Notes: generated by a model from the sequence alone, not told the origin. Positions 8,102 to 17,134 are shown, numbered from the stretch's first letter. The stretch is DNA of 45,620 bases from Pollutimonas harenae (GCF_004153685.1 NZ_SDQD01000005.1:1-45620); one strand, 5' to 3'. Numbers and translations: made by a program.

Positions 8102-8986
8102 TCAGGACTTGCGCATGACCAGGTAAATGCCCGCCACTGCCAACACCATGCCCGGCCAGGCAAGCATTGGGACGCCTTCCCCCAGTATGGGGAAGGCCAG
8201 CAAGGCTGTGGTGGGTGGCACCAGACAGAACAGGGCGGAAACGCGTGATGCTTCGCCGCGCCGAATCATGGCTAGCAGCAAGGTAATGGCAATGATGGAA
8301 TTGCCCACGACCAGGTAGGCCAAAGACAGAAATAAACCAGGGGTCCATTGCACCTGCATGGGCTCAAGAAGGAAGGCCAGGGGCGCGGCCACGGCCAGTC
8401 CGACGCTGTACTGAATCATATTTGCGGTGATGGGGTGCTCTTCAGTGCCATAGCGTTTTTCCCATAGGGTGCCTCCCGTCATGCAGAGCAGCGCCAGCAC
8501 GCCAAATAGCAGCCCGGTTGTTGAGGCGACCTCTACCGTGGACTTGGCCAGAATGACGATGCCCGCTCCCACTACGCCCATCAGTAGTCCGCCCCAGCGT
8601 ATGAGTCCGACTCGCTCCGAGGCGATGGCCGGTGCAAGCAGACCCACCAACAGAGGCTGCTGGGATGTGATGATGGCCAGGGCGCCTGCCGACACGCCTT
8701 GTTTTAGACTTAGATAGGCAAATGAAAAGTAGCCTGCTTGAACCATCAAGCCCACAATGGACAGGTGCATCCAGACCCGCGGCGTGGCGGGTAATGGAGG
8801 TCTCAGCCAGAGGCAAGGAATAATCAGGATCGCAACGACGCAGGCGTAGCGCAAGGCCAGAAAAGTGAAAGGGTCGGCGTAGGCCAGGCCCAGCTTCAGG
8901 AAGATAAAACCGAAAGACCATAGCAGCAGGAAGAGCGTGGGCGCGGCCGCAAGCCACAGTGGCGTATTCTGTGGCGTGCGCGCCAT
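8102..8986 (-). CDS. EamA/DMT-family transporter
   Basis: A 294-residue inner-membrane protein with about ten hydrophobic helices and the two-repeat EamA architecture of the drug/metabolite transporter superfamily. Typical stretches are LWSFGFIFLKLGLAYADPFTFLALRYA near the start, LKQGVSAGALAIITSQQPL, and in the second repeat LFCLVPPTTALLAFPILGE. These proteins usually export metabolites or amino acids; the substrate is not predictable. I chose ATG 8986 (MARTPQ), 16 bases after the upstream DUF2214 stop. A longer form from 9043 would overlap that gene by 41 bases, and neither start has a good ribosome-binding site. Probably co-transcribed with the DUF2214 gene. Confidence 0.82.
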   Translation of the reverse strand: MARTPQNTPLWLAAAPTLFLLLWSFGFIFLKLGLAYADPFTFLALRYACVVAILIIPCLWLRPPLPATPRVWMHLSIVGLMVQAGYFSFAYLSLKQGVSAGALAIITSQQPLLVGLLAPAIASERVGLIRWGGLLMGVVGAGIVILAKSTVEVASTTGLLFGVLALLCMTGGTLWEKRYGTEEHPITANMIQYSVGLAVAAPLAFLLEPMQVQWTPGLFLSLAYLVVGNSIIAITLLLAMIRRGEASRVSALFCLVPPTTALLAFPILGEGVPMLAWPGMVLAVAGIYLVMRKS

Positions 8987-9002
8987 CAGGCGGATGCCTG
9001 GT

Positions 9003-9455
9003 TCACGCCAGACTGCCCACGCCGCGCGCCATGAGCGCAGCACAGAGAATCAGGCCAGCCAGGGCAAGCATTTCGAGTTTGATGATTCCGCGCAGTTGCT
9101 GCATTTTTTGAGGAGAAGGGACTGGCGTCCTGCCGGCCTTGACTTCGGATCGCCACGACAGGAATTCTTTGGTGGGCCGTATGGACAATATGCCAACCAG
9201 GACAAACAGGGCCAGTTTCAGCAGGAATGGAATATTGCTGAAATAAAACGCTGCGCCTTTTTCAAAGTAAAAAACGCGCAGCAGGCCGATGATCAGTACG
9301 GCGCCCGCCATGGCACCGAACACCATATCGGCCGCTATCAGCTTGCGCGCCAGGCTAACTGTCAGGGGTTCACGGATTAACACAAACTCGATGGCGAGCG
9401 CTGCTACCAGGGCAAAAACGGCCATGTGGTGCAGGAAAGCAAATAGAGAGCTCAA
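9003..9455 (-). CDS. DUF2214-family membrane protein
   Basis: A 150-residue integral membrane protein with four predicted helices. The pattern HHMAVFALVAALAIEFVLI, then RKLIAADMVFGAMAGAVLIIGLLRVFYFEKG, then NIPFLLKLALFVLVGILSI.PT is characteristic of DUF2214, a family with no known function. The start is an unusual TTG at 9455: AAGGAAG lies at the right distance and the family sequence begins here. It precedes the DMT transporter gene on the same strand. The conserved FYFEKG-YF segment probably lies at a membrane face. Confidence 0.8.
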   Translation of the reverse strand: MSSLFAFLHHMAVFALVAALAIEFVLIREPLTVSLARKLIAADMVFGAMAGAVLIIGLLRVFYFEKGAAFYFSNIPFLLKLALFVLVGILSIRPTKEFLSWRSEVKAGRTPVPSPQKMQQLRGIIKLEMLALAGLILCAALMARGVGSLA

Positions 9456-9543
9456 GGTGCTTCCTTCGTGGTGAGTACAGGCAAGGGGTTATGATCAGTC
9501 ATTCTGATCAGCGTCGCAACACATTTACAGCAAATAAAGCAGC

Positions 9544-10791
9544 ATGGCATCTTCAGCACCTCGCGCCGAGAGCGCTCCCAGCTCAGCGCCGCCCCGTAGC
9601 CGCGTGGCTTCCGTTTTGCTGGGTGCCAGCCTGATGCTGATTGCATTTAACTTAAGGCCTCTGTTTTCCAGCCTGTCGGTATTATTACCCGATGTGTTGC
9701 AACAGACCACTCTGTCGTCGGCGGGCGCCGGTTACCTGACGACACTGCCCGTGCTGTGCCTGGGCCTTTTTGCGCCCCTGGCGCCCAGAATTGCAGGAAG
9801 AATTGGACCGGAACGCACGCTGCTGCTCGCGTTGCTGGTGTTGATGACGGGCACGGCCTTGCGCGGGACGGGCAGCGTGCCGGCCCTGTTTCTGGGCTCG
9901 GCGTTGGCGGGGGCGGCAATTGCCACGGGCAACGTGCTGCTGCCTAGCGTAGTCAAGCGTGATTTTTCCGGGCAGGCCGCCCTCATGACGGGGCTTTACA
10001 CCATGGCCTTGTGTGGAGGCGCCGCTTCGGGGGCGGCCTTGACGCTGCCCATTGCACATGTTTTTAATGATTCCTGGAGGGTTGGTCTGGCGGCTTGGGC
10101 GATCCCGGCATTGTTGGTGATAGTAGTCTGGGCACCGCAAGCCATGCGGGCCCGTTCTGCCGCTTCGCAATCACGGCGTAAGGTAAGCGGCCTATGGCGT
10201 GATCCGCTGGCCTGGCATGTCACTTTTTTTATGGGACTGCAGTCTGCCCTGGCCTATTGTGTCATGGGCTGGATGGTGCCCATTCTGCGTGAACGGGGAC
10301 TGGGTGGTATCGAGGCGGGACTGGTTGCATCGGTGTCCATCATGGTACAGGTGGTCACTTGCTTGCTGTTGCCTGTCCTGGCCCAGCGATTCAAAGATCA
10401 GAAATGGATAAACGCCGGGCTGGGCCTGGTTGCAGCCGTAGGGCTGATCGGGATGCTGTATGCCCCGCTGTCCATGATTTGGCAGTGGGCGGTACTGCAG
10501 GGCGTAGGGCAGGGAGGTTTGTTCGCCATGGCCATGATGGTCATTGTGCTGCGTTCTCCCGACTCCCATGTGGCGGCGCATTTATCGGGCATGGCCCAGG
10601 GGTTCGGTTATGCACTGGCGGCCCTGGGGCCTTTGCTGGTTGGCTTGTTGCACAGCATGACAGGCAGCTTTCAAGCCAGTGGGTGGCTGTTCCTGACGCT
10701 GGGGTTGTTGGTGGCCTTGAGCGGTTGGGGGGCGGGCCGGCCGTTGCTGGTGCAAGTACGCAGCGCTGAGACGTCGTCCCATCGGGGCTGA
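9544..10791 (+). CDS. MFS transporter, CynX/NimT (YycB-like) family
   Basis: A 415-residue twelve-helix major facilitator. The start of the transport domain, LIAFNLRPLFSSLSVLLPDV, followed by GAGYLTTLPVLCLGLFAPLAPRI and GNVLLPSVVKRDF, is typical of the CynX/NimT subgroup, which includes cyanate and 2-nitroimidazole transporters. The second half has LQSALAYCVMGWMVPILRERG, also conserved in this subgroup. It sits in the inner membrane; the substrate and direction are unknown. The start is ATG 9544 with a weak ribosome-binding site. It is divergent from the DUF2214/DMT pair. A rho-independent terminator about 150 bases downstream ends its transcript. Confidence 0.88.
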   Translation: MASSAPRAESAPSSAPPRSRVASVLLGASLMLIAFNLRPLFSSLSVLLPDVLQQTTLSSAGAGYLTTLPVLCLGLFAPLAPRIAGRIGPERTLLLALLVLMTGTALRGTGSVPALFLGSALAGAAIATGNVLLPSVVKRDFSGQAALMTGLYTMALCGGAASGAALTLPIAHVFNDSWRVGLAAWAIPALLVIVVWAPQAMRARSAASQSRRKVSGLWRDPLAWHVTFFMGLQSALAYCVMGWMVPILRERGLGGIEAGLVASVSIMVQVVTCLLLPVLAQRFKDQKWINAGLGLVAAVGLIGMLYAPLSMIWQWAVLQGVGQGGLFAMAMMVIVLRSPDSHVAAHLSGMAQGFGYALAALGPLLVGLLHSMTGSFQASGWLFLTLGLLVALSGWGAGRPLLVQVRSAETSSHRG

Positions 10792-10937
10792 GGGTCGGTT
10801 CGAGATGGTTGGGCAAGGGAACAAGACTTGTCCGTGTCATGTTCGGGTTGTACACTATTAGCGTCGCCAATGCATTGGTGTCGTGTAGTGGGCTGGCGCA
10901 GCGCAAGTGTATTGCTGGTTGGTCCTTTATAAAAGAA

Positions 10938-10966
10938 AGCACGGAATGTCCCTTCCGTGTTTTTTC
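10938..10966 (+). terminator. Rho-independent terminator after the MFS gene
   Basis: A CACGGAA / TTCCGTG stem (10940-10946 with 10953-10959), with a six-base loop, is followed directly by a run of six T. It separates the transporter gene from the ahpC promoter region. Confidence 0.8.
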
Positions 10967-10977
10967 GAGCCCCAGCA

Positions 10978-11014
10978 ATAGTCATTAGCTATTAGATTAA
11001 TAATATTAATTCAT
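10978..11014 (+). promoter_or_regulatory. OxyR operator upstream of ahpC
   Basis: Four half-sites with the exact OxyR geometry: ATAG-7-CTAT (10978-10992), seven bases, then ATAA-7-TCAT (11000-11014). The first pair is perfect at the conserved positions and the second is degenerate. It ends at the base before the -35 hexamer, the expected position for OxyR to recruit polymerase through direct contact. Peroxide-induced ahpC expression is inferred. Confidence 0.75.
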
Positions 11015-11043
11015 TTTACAAATCAATAGAGGGTGCCTATACT
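11015..11043 (+). promoter_or_regulatory. ahpC promoter
   Basis: TTTACA (11015-11020) and TATACT (11038-11043) are separated by 17 bases, a good sigma-70 pair. The OxyR-like site abuts it upstream. The ahpC start codon is about 40 bases downstream of the inferred transcription start. Confidence 0.75.
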
Positions 11044-11089
11044 AGTGGCTATTACAGATTTTTTAACCCCTTTCAGACAAGGAAATGCA

Positions 11090-11653
11090 ATGTCCCTGAT
11101 CAACACCAAAATCAAACCATTTAAAGCAACCGCATACCACAATGGCAAATTCGTTGACGTCAGCGACGAATCCGTAGCAGGCAAATGGTCGGTCTTTGTT
11201 TTCTACCCCGCTGACTTCACGTTCGTGTGCCCTACCGAGCTGGAAGACCTGGCTGAGCAATATGCTGAGTTCCAGAAGATTGGCGTTGAAATCTATAGTG
11301 TTTCGACCGATACACATTTCTCGCACAAAGCATGGCACGACACTTCCGATGCAATCGGTAAAGTGAACTATCCCATGATTGCCGACCCAACCCACGCCCT
11401 GGCTCGCAACTTTGAAGTGCTGATCGAAGAAGAAGGTATTGCTCTGCGCGGTACGTTCGTGGTCAATCCCGAAGGCGAAATCAAGGTCATGGAAGTCCAC
11501 GACAACGGCATCGGCCGTGTTGCTTCCGAGCTGTTGCGCAAAGTAAAGGCTGCTCAGTACATCGCCGCTCACCCCGGTGAAGTTTGCCCCGCCAAGTGGG
11601 AAGAAGGCGCAGCAACCCTGACTCCTTCGCTCGATTTGGTCGGCAAAATCTAA
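11090..11653 (+). CDS. ahpC: Alkyl hydroperoxide reductase peroxiredoxin subunit
   Basis: A 187-residue typical 2-Cys peroxiredoxin that reduces H2O2, organic hydroperoxides and peroxynitrite in the cytosol, then is recycled by AhpF. The peroxidatic cysteine is Cys47 in [13 protein letters not shown] and the resolving cysteine is Cys166 in [10 protein letters not shown]. The length and the positions match E. coli AhpC. The start is ATG 11090, with AAGGA just upstream, giving [13 protein letters not shown]. An upstream start at 11033 would overlap the promoter and is rejected. Its own OxyR-type site and strong promoter precede it, and ahpF follows 108 bases later on the same strand. Confidence 0.97.
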   Translation: MSLINTKIKPFKATAYHNGKFVDVSDESVAGKWSVFVFYPADFTFVCPTELEDLAEQYAEFQKIGVEIYSVSTDTHFSHKAWHDTSDAIGKVNYPMIADPTHALARNFEVLIEEEGIALRGTFVVNPEGEIKVMEVHDNGIGRVASELLRKVKAAQYIAAHPGEVCPAKWEEGAATLTPSLDLVGKI

Positions 11654-11761
11654 GTAAACACTCGCTTGCGATAAGCAGGTTGCTTATACGTATGCCGCGT
11701 GCAGGCCACGAGCCGGCGCGCGGCCTCCCAGAAATTCCTCTTATCATGAAGGTGAATCGCT

Positions 11762-13360
11762 ATGTTGGATGCAAATCTTAAAGCCCAGTTGAAATCCTAT
11801 ATGGAAATGGTCTCGCTGCCCATCGAGATCGTGGCGTGTCTGGACGACGGCGCCAAGTCGCGCGAATTGCGTGAACTACTCCAGGAAATCGAGGGAATGT
11901 CAGACAAGATTTCGCTGACCGAGCGTAACGATACCGACGAGCGCAAACCGTCGTTCACCATCAACCGCAGCGGCACCGATATCAGCGTTCGCTTTGCGGG
12001 TATTCCCATGGGTCACGAATTCACGTCGCTGGTGCTGGCGCTGCTGCAAGTTGGCGGCCATACCATCAAGCTGGACGAGTCTGTGATCGAACAAATACGC
12101 AATCTTGACGGCGACTTCAAGTTTGAAACTTATTTTTCCTTATCCTGCCAGAACTGTCCCGACGTGGTCCAGGCATTGAACGTGATGTCCATCATCAACC
12201 CGCGCATTCAGCACGTAGCAATCGATGGTGCCCTGTTCCAGGACGAGGTTGATGCGCGCCAGATCATGTCCGTACCCACCATGTTCCTGAATGGCGAAGT
12301 GTTCGGACAAGGTCGTTCCAGTGTCGAAGAAATCCTGTCCAGGCTCGATACCGGCGCTGCGGCGCGCCGTGCCGAAGAAATCAGCGCCAAGGATGCCTAC
12401 GATGTACTCATTGTCGGCGGTGGTCCCGCTGGTGCAGCGGCAGCCGTTTACGCCGCACGCAAGGGTATACGCACCGGAATCGTGGCTGAACGCTTTGGTG
12501 GTCAGGTGCTCGATACCATGGCGATCGAAAACTTCATTTCGGTGCAGGAAACCGAAGGGCCGAAATTCGCTGTGGCGCTTGAGCAGCACGTCAAGGCCTA
12601 CGACGTCGACATCATGAACCTGCAAAAGGCTCAGGCCTTGGTGCCGGGCAAAGGCATGACAGAGGTTCGCCTGGCCGATGGTGGTGTGCTGAAAGGTAAA
12701 ACCGTCATCCTGGCAACGGGGGCGCGCTGGCGTGAAATCAACGTTCCAGGCGAGCGTGAGTACCGTAACAGCGGTGTGGCCTATTGCCCGCACTGCGATG
12801 GCCCGTTGTTCAAGGGCAAGCGTGTGGCGGTTATTGGTGGCGGCAACTCCGGTGTCGAGGCCGCGATCGACCTGGCCGGATTGGTGGCGCATGTAACACT
12901 GATTGAATTCGGTGATGAGTTGCGCGCCGATGCCGTGTTGCAGCGCAAATTGCGTAGCCTGTCCAATGTGACCATCATCATGTCGGCGCAAACCACCGAG
13001 ATTCATGGCGACGGCAAGAAAGTCAATGGCCTGTCCTATAAAGACCGGAATAGCGGCGAAACGCTTAAAGTCGAACTCGAAGGTGTCTTCGTCCAGATTG
13101 GCCTGGTGCCCAATACCGAGTGGCTGAAAGACACGCTGGCGTTGTCGCGCCATGGTGAGGTCGAAATTGATGCCAGGGGCCAGACCTCTTTGCCGGGTGT
13201 TTTCGCGGCGGGTGATTGCACCACGGTGCCCTATAAGCAGATCGTTATTTCGGCGGGTGACGGCGCTAAGGCGGCGCTCAGCGCCTTCGATCACCTGATC
13301 CGCACTTCGGTGTCAGACGTTGACGAAACCGAGGAAGCTCGCGAAGCCGTATCGGCCTGA
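11762..13360 (+). CDS. ahpF: Alkyl hydroperoxide reductase flavoprotein subunit
   Basis: A 532-residue NADH-dependent disulfide reductase that recharges AhpC. The N-terminal double-thioredoxin-fold domain (1-200) carries the CxxC Cys129/Cys132 in SCQNCPDVV. After a linker the FAD domain begins with [14 protein letters not shown] (about 215-228). The redox-active pair is Cys342/Cys345 in YCPHCDGP, the NADH site is [14 protein letters not shown], and the second FAD motif is [15 protein letters not shown] near the C terminus. The length is that of a full AhpF, not a plain thioredoxin reductase. Transcription probably starts at the ahpC promoter and ends at the terminator just downstream. Confidence 0.97.
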   Translation: MLDANLKAQLKSYMEMVSLPIEIVACLDDGAKSRELRELLQEIEGMSDKISLTERNDTDERKPSFTINRSGTDISVRFAGIPMGHEFTSLVLALLQVGGHTIKLDESVIEQIRNLDGDFKFETYFSLSCQNCPDVVQALNVMSIINPRIQHVAIDGALFQDEVDARQIMSVPTMFLNGEVFGQGRSSVEEILSRLDTGAAARRAEEISAKDAYDVLIVGGGPAGAAAAVYAARKGIRTGIVAERFGGQVLDTMAIENFISVQETEGPKFAVALEQHVKAYDVDIMNLQKAQALVPGKGMTEVRLADGGVLKGKTVILATGARWREINVPGEREYRNSGVAYCPHCDGPLFKGKRVAVIGGGNSGVEAAIDLAGLVAHVTLIEFGDELRADAVLQRKLRSLSNVTIIMSAQTTEIHGDGKKVNGLSYKDRNSGETLKVELEGVFVQIGLVPNTEWLKDTLALSRHGEVEIDARGQTSLPGVFAAGDCTTVPYKQIVISAGDGAKAALSAFDHLIRTSVSDVDETEEAREAVSA

Positions 13361-13398
13361 GTTGTGCCGTCCGGTCTGCCGGATTGCATTGAGTATCA

Positions 13399-13433
13399 CA
13401 CCCCGCAAGGCCTGTGCCTTTGCGGGGTTTTTG
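13399..13433 (+). terminator. Rho-independent terminator after ahpF
   Basis: CCCCGCAAGG (13401-13410) pairs with CCTTTGCGGGG (13417-13427), leaving a small loop, and is followed by five T. It lies about 40 bases after the ahpF stop and closes the ahpCF unit. Confidence 0.9.
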
Positions 13434-13503
13434 TTCTTGCTGGAGTGGCATACACTAAAATCTGCCATTGCTTTGATTAAATGAAAGAAAGGAACAGCCG
13501 GAC

Positions 13504-14487
13504 ATGGGTGAAAAAATCAGAATTGGAATAGTCGGTTATGGAAATCTCGGGCGTGGCGTAGAGCATGCCATTACTCAAAATGCCGATATGACGCTGGTCA
13601 GTGTTTTCAGCCGCCGTGATCCGGCCAGTGTGCAAACCCTCAATGGCGTTCCGGTCCATCCCCTGGCAAATATCAGCGAATTCAAGAACGACATCGATGT
13701 CCTGATTTTATGCGGTGGATCCAAGAACGATTTGCCCGAACAAGGGCCCGCCATGGCAGCGCTGTTCAACACCGTAGACAGCTACGACACGCACGCAAAA
13801 ATTCCCGAATACTTCGATGCTGTCAATCAGGCGGCCGAGTCGGGTGGTAATGTCGCGCTGATTTCAGTAGGTTGGGATCCGGGCCTGTTTTCGCTGAATC
13901 GTTTGTTTGGCGAGGCCGTGCTGCCGCAAGGTGCTACCTATACCTTCTGGGGCAAAGGGCTGAGTCAGGGCCATTCCGACGCGGTGCGCCGGATTGCCGG
14001 GGTCAAGGGTGCCGTGCAATACACCATACCTGTAAATGATGCGGTCGATCAGGTACGCAGTGGTTCCTTGCCCACTCTGTCCACCCGTCAGAAGCACACA
14101 CGTGAGTGTTTTGTCGTACTTGAGGCCGGCGCTGATGCGGCACAGGTTGAACAGGCCATTCTGACCATGCCCGATTACTTCGCCGACTACGATACCAGCG
14201 TCAGCTTTATCACCGAAGCAGAGCTCAAGCGCGATCATGCCGCCATGCCCCACGGTGGCTTTGTTATTCGCAGCGGTAAAACGGGTCAGGGCTCAACTCA
14301 GGTCATCGAGTATTCGCTGAAGCTTGAAAGCAATCCCGAGTTCACGTCCAGTGTGTTGGTGGCATACGCCCGTGCGGTATTTCGGCTGAGTGGCCAGGGC
14401 CAGACCGGTGCCAGAACCGTGTTCGACGTAGCGCCTGGCCTGTTGTCGCCCAAGATGCCCGCTGAATTGCGCAAAGAACTGCTCTAG
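13504..14487 (+). CDS. ddh: meso-Diaminopimelate D-dehydrogenase
   Basis: A 327-residue NADPH-dependent enzyme. It reversibly converts L-tetrahydrodipicolinate, ammonia and NADPH to meso-diaminopimelate, giving a one-step route to lysine and to the peptidoglycan cross-link residue. The Rossmann motif IGIVGYGNLGRGVE lies at 7-20. Family signatures follow: SVFSRRDP, LCGGSKNDLPEQGP, VDSYDTHAKIPEYFD, ISVGWDPGLFSLNRLFGEA and YTFWGKGLSQGHSDAVRRI. The C-terminal GFVIRSGKT and FTSSVLVAYARAVFRL segments are also as expected, and the length matches characterised Ddh proteins. It is a single gene flanked by a terminator and a large hairpin. Most proteobacteria rely on the succinylase route, so this gene is either a bypass or works catabolically; the sequence does not say which. 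Confidence 0.93.
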   Translation: MGEKIRIGIVGYGNLGRGVEHAITQNADMTLVSVFSRRDPASVQTLNGVPVHPLANISEFKNDIDVLILCGGSKNDLPEQGPAMAALFNTVDSYDTHAKIPEYFDAVNQAAESGGNVALISVGWDPGLFSLNRLFGEAVLPQGATYTFWGKGLSQGHSDAVRRIAGVKGAVQYTIPVNDAVDQVRSGSLPTLSTRQKHTRECFVVLEAGADAAQVEQAILTMPDYFADYDTSVSFITEAELKRDHAAMPHGGFVIRSGKTGQGSTQVIEYSLKLESNPEFTSSVLVAYARAVFRLSGQGQTGARTVFDVAPGLLSPKMPAELRKELL

Positions 14488-14496
14488 AAAAAGCAC

Positions 14497-14538
14497 CCAA
14501 ATGCAAGGGCTGCGTGCCTGCGCGGCCGTTGCATTTGG
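14497..14538 (+). terminator. Large hairpin after ddh
   Basis: CCAAATGCAA (14497-14506) pairs perfectly with TTGCATTTGG (14529-14538), and the interior GGCTGCG / CGCGGCC extends the stem to about 17 pairs around a small loop. No T run follows, so it may be a weak terminator, an mRNA 3'-stabilising structure or a repeat element. Confidence 0.5.
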
Positions 14539-14635
14539 TAGTGTCACGTTGCATGGAATTCTCTTGAGCGGCCTACAATAAGATTATCTTGCCGGCCGTC
14601 CTGGCGGCTTCGGCTGCAACCCAAGGGTGACAACG

Positions 14636-16738
14636 ATGCCGCGCTATGCCAAAGTCATACTGAGTTTCTGCCTGGTGCTGATACTGATTTTGGCTTTGGC
14701 ACTAACCTTGCTGGCGACTTTCAACTGGAATCATGCGCGACCCTGGATCAATCGTCAGGCTACCGATCTGGCTGACCGTCCGGTGGCTATTCACGGAGAT
14801 CTCAACGTCGAGTGGACCAGGCCGCATGATGAGCCGGGTTGGCGCGGTTGGTTGCCCTGGCCGAAAATTTCCGCTGGTAGTATCGTTGTAGGGAGCCCCC
14901 TATGGGCGCCCCACGAACAAAACATGGCTCAGATCTCGCAACTGAGCGCATTGATCAATCCAGCCGCCTTGCTCGAGCGCACGGTGCAAATCGCCAGCTT
15001 GCAAATAGGTCAGGCCGATCTGCTGCTACATAGGCAGGCTGATGGCGCGGCCAACTGGACCCTGCACAAAGAGCCCCAGGAAAGCGCGTCGGCATGGAAG
15101 GTAGACTTGCAAACATTGTCTCTCGAAGGCGTGCATGCTCAAGTCATTGATGCAGTCAGTACGCTCGACCTGAAGGTGGAGTTGAATACCTTGCAAGAGC
15201 AGGGGGCCGAAGACTACGGCATAGGCTGGAACGCCGAAGGCACCTATCATGATGCCAAAATCAAAGGCGAAGGCAAAACAGGCGGCTTGTTGTCGTTGCG
15301 CGAAGACAGCGAGCCCTTTCCTGTGCAAGGTCAGGTGCATATCGGCAGCACCACCATAGCACTTGAAGGTTCGGTAGTTCGGCCCCAGAATCTTGCCGCA
15401 CTCGATGTTGAGCTGAAGCTGTCGGGTGACACCATGGCCGATTTGTACCCTTTGCTGGGCCTGGCTTTGCCCAACACACCGCCTTATCGTACCAAAGGTC
15501 ATCTTATCGGCAAGCTGGAGGGCGACGACACCTGGCGCTATGAGTCCTTCCAGGGCGTAGTCGGCAAGAGTGACCTTGCGGGTACGCTGGTTTATCAGGT
15601 TCGCAAGCCCCGGTCTGTGCTGACTGGCGCCGTACAGTCGAAGCTGCTGCGGCTTCAGGATCTGGGACCATTGATTGGAGCCGACACTAGTGATGTCAAG
15701 GCTAAGAAGAAGCCAGCCGATCAGGCTTCCCAGCCAGCCGATAAAGTCTTGCCGGCTGCTGCCATCGGCACGGATGCGTGGGGCACCATGGATGCCGACG
15801 TCAAGTTCAAGGGCGAGCGCATTCTGCGCGATAAAGACTTGCCGTTGGATAATATCGAAGCTCACGTCAAACTGCAGAACAAAGTACTGTCTTTCACGCC
15901 TTTGAACTTCGGGATAGCGGGCGGCACCTTGAGCAATACGCTGACGCTCAATGGCCAAGGGCCGCGCATCAAGGCCGAGCTGGATACTGCTGCGCGTAAC
16001 ATGAAGCTGCAAAAGCTGTTTCCCGGCGCCGAGAGCATGAATGCCAGTTTTGGTGAGCTGCATGGTGATGCCAGAATAACTGCGCAGGGCCGTTCAGTTG
16101 CCGAACTGCTGGCCCATTCGAATGGTGAAATAAAAGCGCTGGTCAGTCGCGGTACGATCAGCAACTACCTGCTGGAGGCAGCTGGCCTGAATGTGGCCAA
16201 TATGGTGATGCTCAAGCTTTTTGGTGATGAGCAGATCGTGCTCAACTGTCTGGCCAGCGACTTCGATGTCAAAGACGGACTGATGACCGCCAGGGCGTTC
16301 AGGCTGGAAACCGATGACACCATTGTCGATGTCAGCGGCACCATCAATCTTGCTACAGAAGAGCTCGATCTGGATATTCGTCCGGCCAACAAGACCATGC
16401 GTATCTTTACACTGCGCTCGCCCTTGTATGCAAAAGGAACATTCAAAAATCCCGATGTGGGCGTGCAGACGGGACCCTTGCTGCTACGGGCGGGGTCTGC
16501 AATAGTGCTGGGCGTAGTGGCTACACCCTTTGCGGCACTATTGCCTTTGCTGAATGTAGGAGCCGATGACGCCACCGGCTGCAGTTCTTTGGTGGCTTCG
16601 GCCAATGCAGATCCCAAGGCGCCTCCGCCGGGGGTGTCAGCGACGAATAAAACGTCAAATTCCCGGCCTGATACCGGCAATCGGCCAGCCGATGATGACA
16701 ACCGGAAGAACTGGCCGTCCATGCAATCCAAGCCCTAA
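14636..16738 (+). CDS. AsmA-family protein
   Basis: A 700-residue envelope protein of the AsmA family, whose members tether outer and inner membranes and are implicated in phospholipid transport or outer-membrane assembly. It has one N-terminal membrane anchor (about 5-30), an AsmA N-terminal region with FNWNHARPWINRQATDL, a long beta-rich middle and a C-terminal AsmA_2-like domain. That domain includes HGDARITAQGRSVAELLAHSNGE, LLEAAGLNVANMVMLKLFGDE and DDTIVDVSGTINLATEELDL. The tail after about 630 is proline-rich and looks disordered. I take ATG 14636, with AAGGG upstream, over the GTG nine bases earlier. It stands alone, after the ddh hairpin and before the YqaE gene. Confidence 0.88.
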   Translation: MPRYAKVILSFCLVLILILALALTLLATFNWNHARPWINRQATDLADRPVAIHGDLNVEWTRPHDEPGWRGWLPWPKISAGSIVVGSPLWAPHEQNMAQISQLSALINPAALLERTVQIASLQIGQADLLLHRQADGAANWTLHKEPQESASAWKVDLQTLSLEGVHAQVIDAVSTLDLKVELNTLQEQGAEDYGIGWNAEGTYHDAKIKGEGKTGGLLSLREDSEPFPVQGQVHIGSTTIALEGSVVRPQNLAALDVELKLSGDTMADLYPLLGLALPNTPPYRTKGHLIGKLEGDDTWRYESFQGVVGKSDLAGTLVYQVRKPRSVLTGAVQSKLLRLQDLGPLIGADTSDVKAKKKPADQASQPADKVLPAAAIGTDAWGTMDADVKFKGERILRDKDLPLDNIEAHVKLQNKVLSFTPLNFGIAGGTLSNTLTLNGQGPRIKAELDTAARNMKLQKLFPGAESMNASFGELHGDARITAQGRSVAELLAHSNGEIKALVSRGTISNYLLEAAGLNVANMVMLKLFGDEQIVLNCLASDFDVKDGLMTARAFRLETDDTIVDVSGTINLATEELDLDIRPANKTMRIFTLRSPLYAKGTFKNPDVGVQTGPLLLRAGSAIVLGVVATPFAALLPLLNVGADDATGCSSLVASANADPKAPPPGVSATNKTSNSRPDTGNRPADDDNRKNWPSMQSKP

Positions 16739-16856
16739 GCAAGCCAGACACCTGCCTGCCCTTTGGCGGGTTTGAGTATGCAAATCAGGGTGCATCTGAG
16801 GGGCCTGGGCTGTAGCGGTTAGAATAGCGCCCTTAAACCTTACTGATGGACAATCC

Positions 16857-17048
16857 ATGCGTTTGATCATTGCCCTCCTATTGCCCTGGTTGACCTTTTT
16901 CACCATTGGTCGTCCGATAGCCGGCATTATTTGCCTGATTTTGCAAATTACCCTCATTGGCTGGATTCCGGCCACTATTTGGGCGGTTTACGCACTAAGT
17001 CAGTACAAAACCGACAAAAAAATAGAAAAAGCCCTGGGTTCACGCTAG
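16857..17048 (+). CDS. YqaE/Pmp3-family small membrane protein
   Basis: A 63-residue protein with two hydrophobic helices. The sequence IALLLPWLTFFTIGRPIAG, then IICLILQITLIGWIPATIWAVYAL, then a short lysine-rich tail, is the compact YqaE/Pmp3 pattern. In yeast and plants, relatives influence membrane potential and salt tolerance. In bacteria the function is largely unknown, though stress or stationary-phase expression is often reported. It has its own short upstream region and precedes the BMP transporter operon. The small size and full-length hydrophobic match support it as a real gene. Confidence 0.82.
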   Translation: MRLIIALLLPWLTFFTIGRPIAGIICLILQITLIGWIPATIWAVYALSQYKTDKKIEKALGSR

Positions 17049-17064
17049 CCAGCGGTCAGGTGCT

Positions 17065-17134
17065 AGGGGTTATCCCCTTCAGAATATCTTCGGATTTGAC
17101 GGTAGAATTTTCCAAGGCAGGTCTACCTACCTGC
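17065..17134 (+). promoter_or_regulatory. Two inverted repeats upstream of the BMP-ABC operon
   Basis: AGGGG-TTAT-CCCCT (17065-17078) and GCAGGT-6-ACCTGC (17117-17134) lie in the 115 bases before the ATPase start. TTGACG at 17096-17101 lies between them and could be a -35 element. The second repeat is placed where an operator would be. No regulator can be assigned. Confidence 0.35.

Noticed and set aside
12140-13294. 384-codon open frame on the minus strand opposite ahpF
   Set aside because: Codon-bias shadow of ahpF. The plus strand has an unmistakable full-length AhpF; the antisense product matches nothing I recognise.
15026-16063. 345-codon minus-strand frame opposite the AsmA gene
   Set aside because: Antisense shadow; composition is not protein-like and AsmA is clear on the plus strand.
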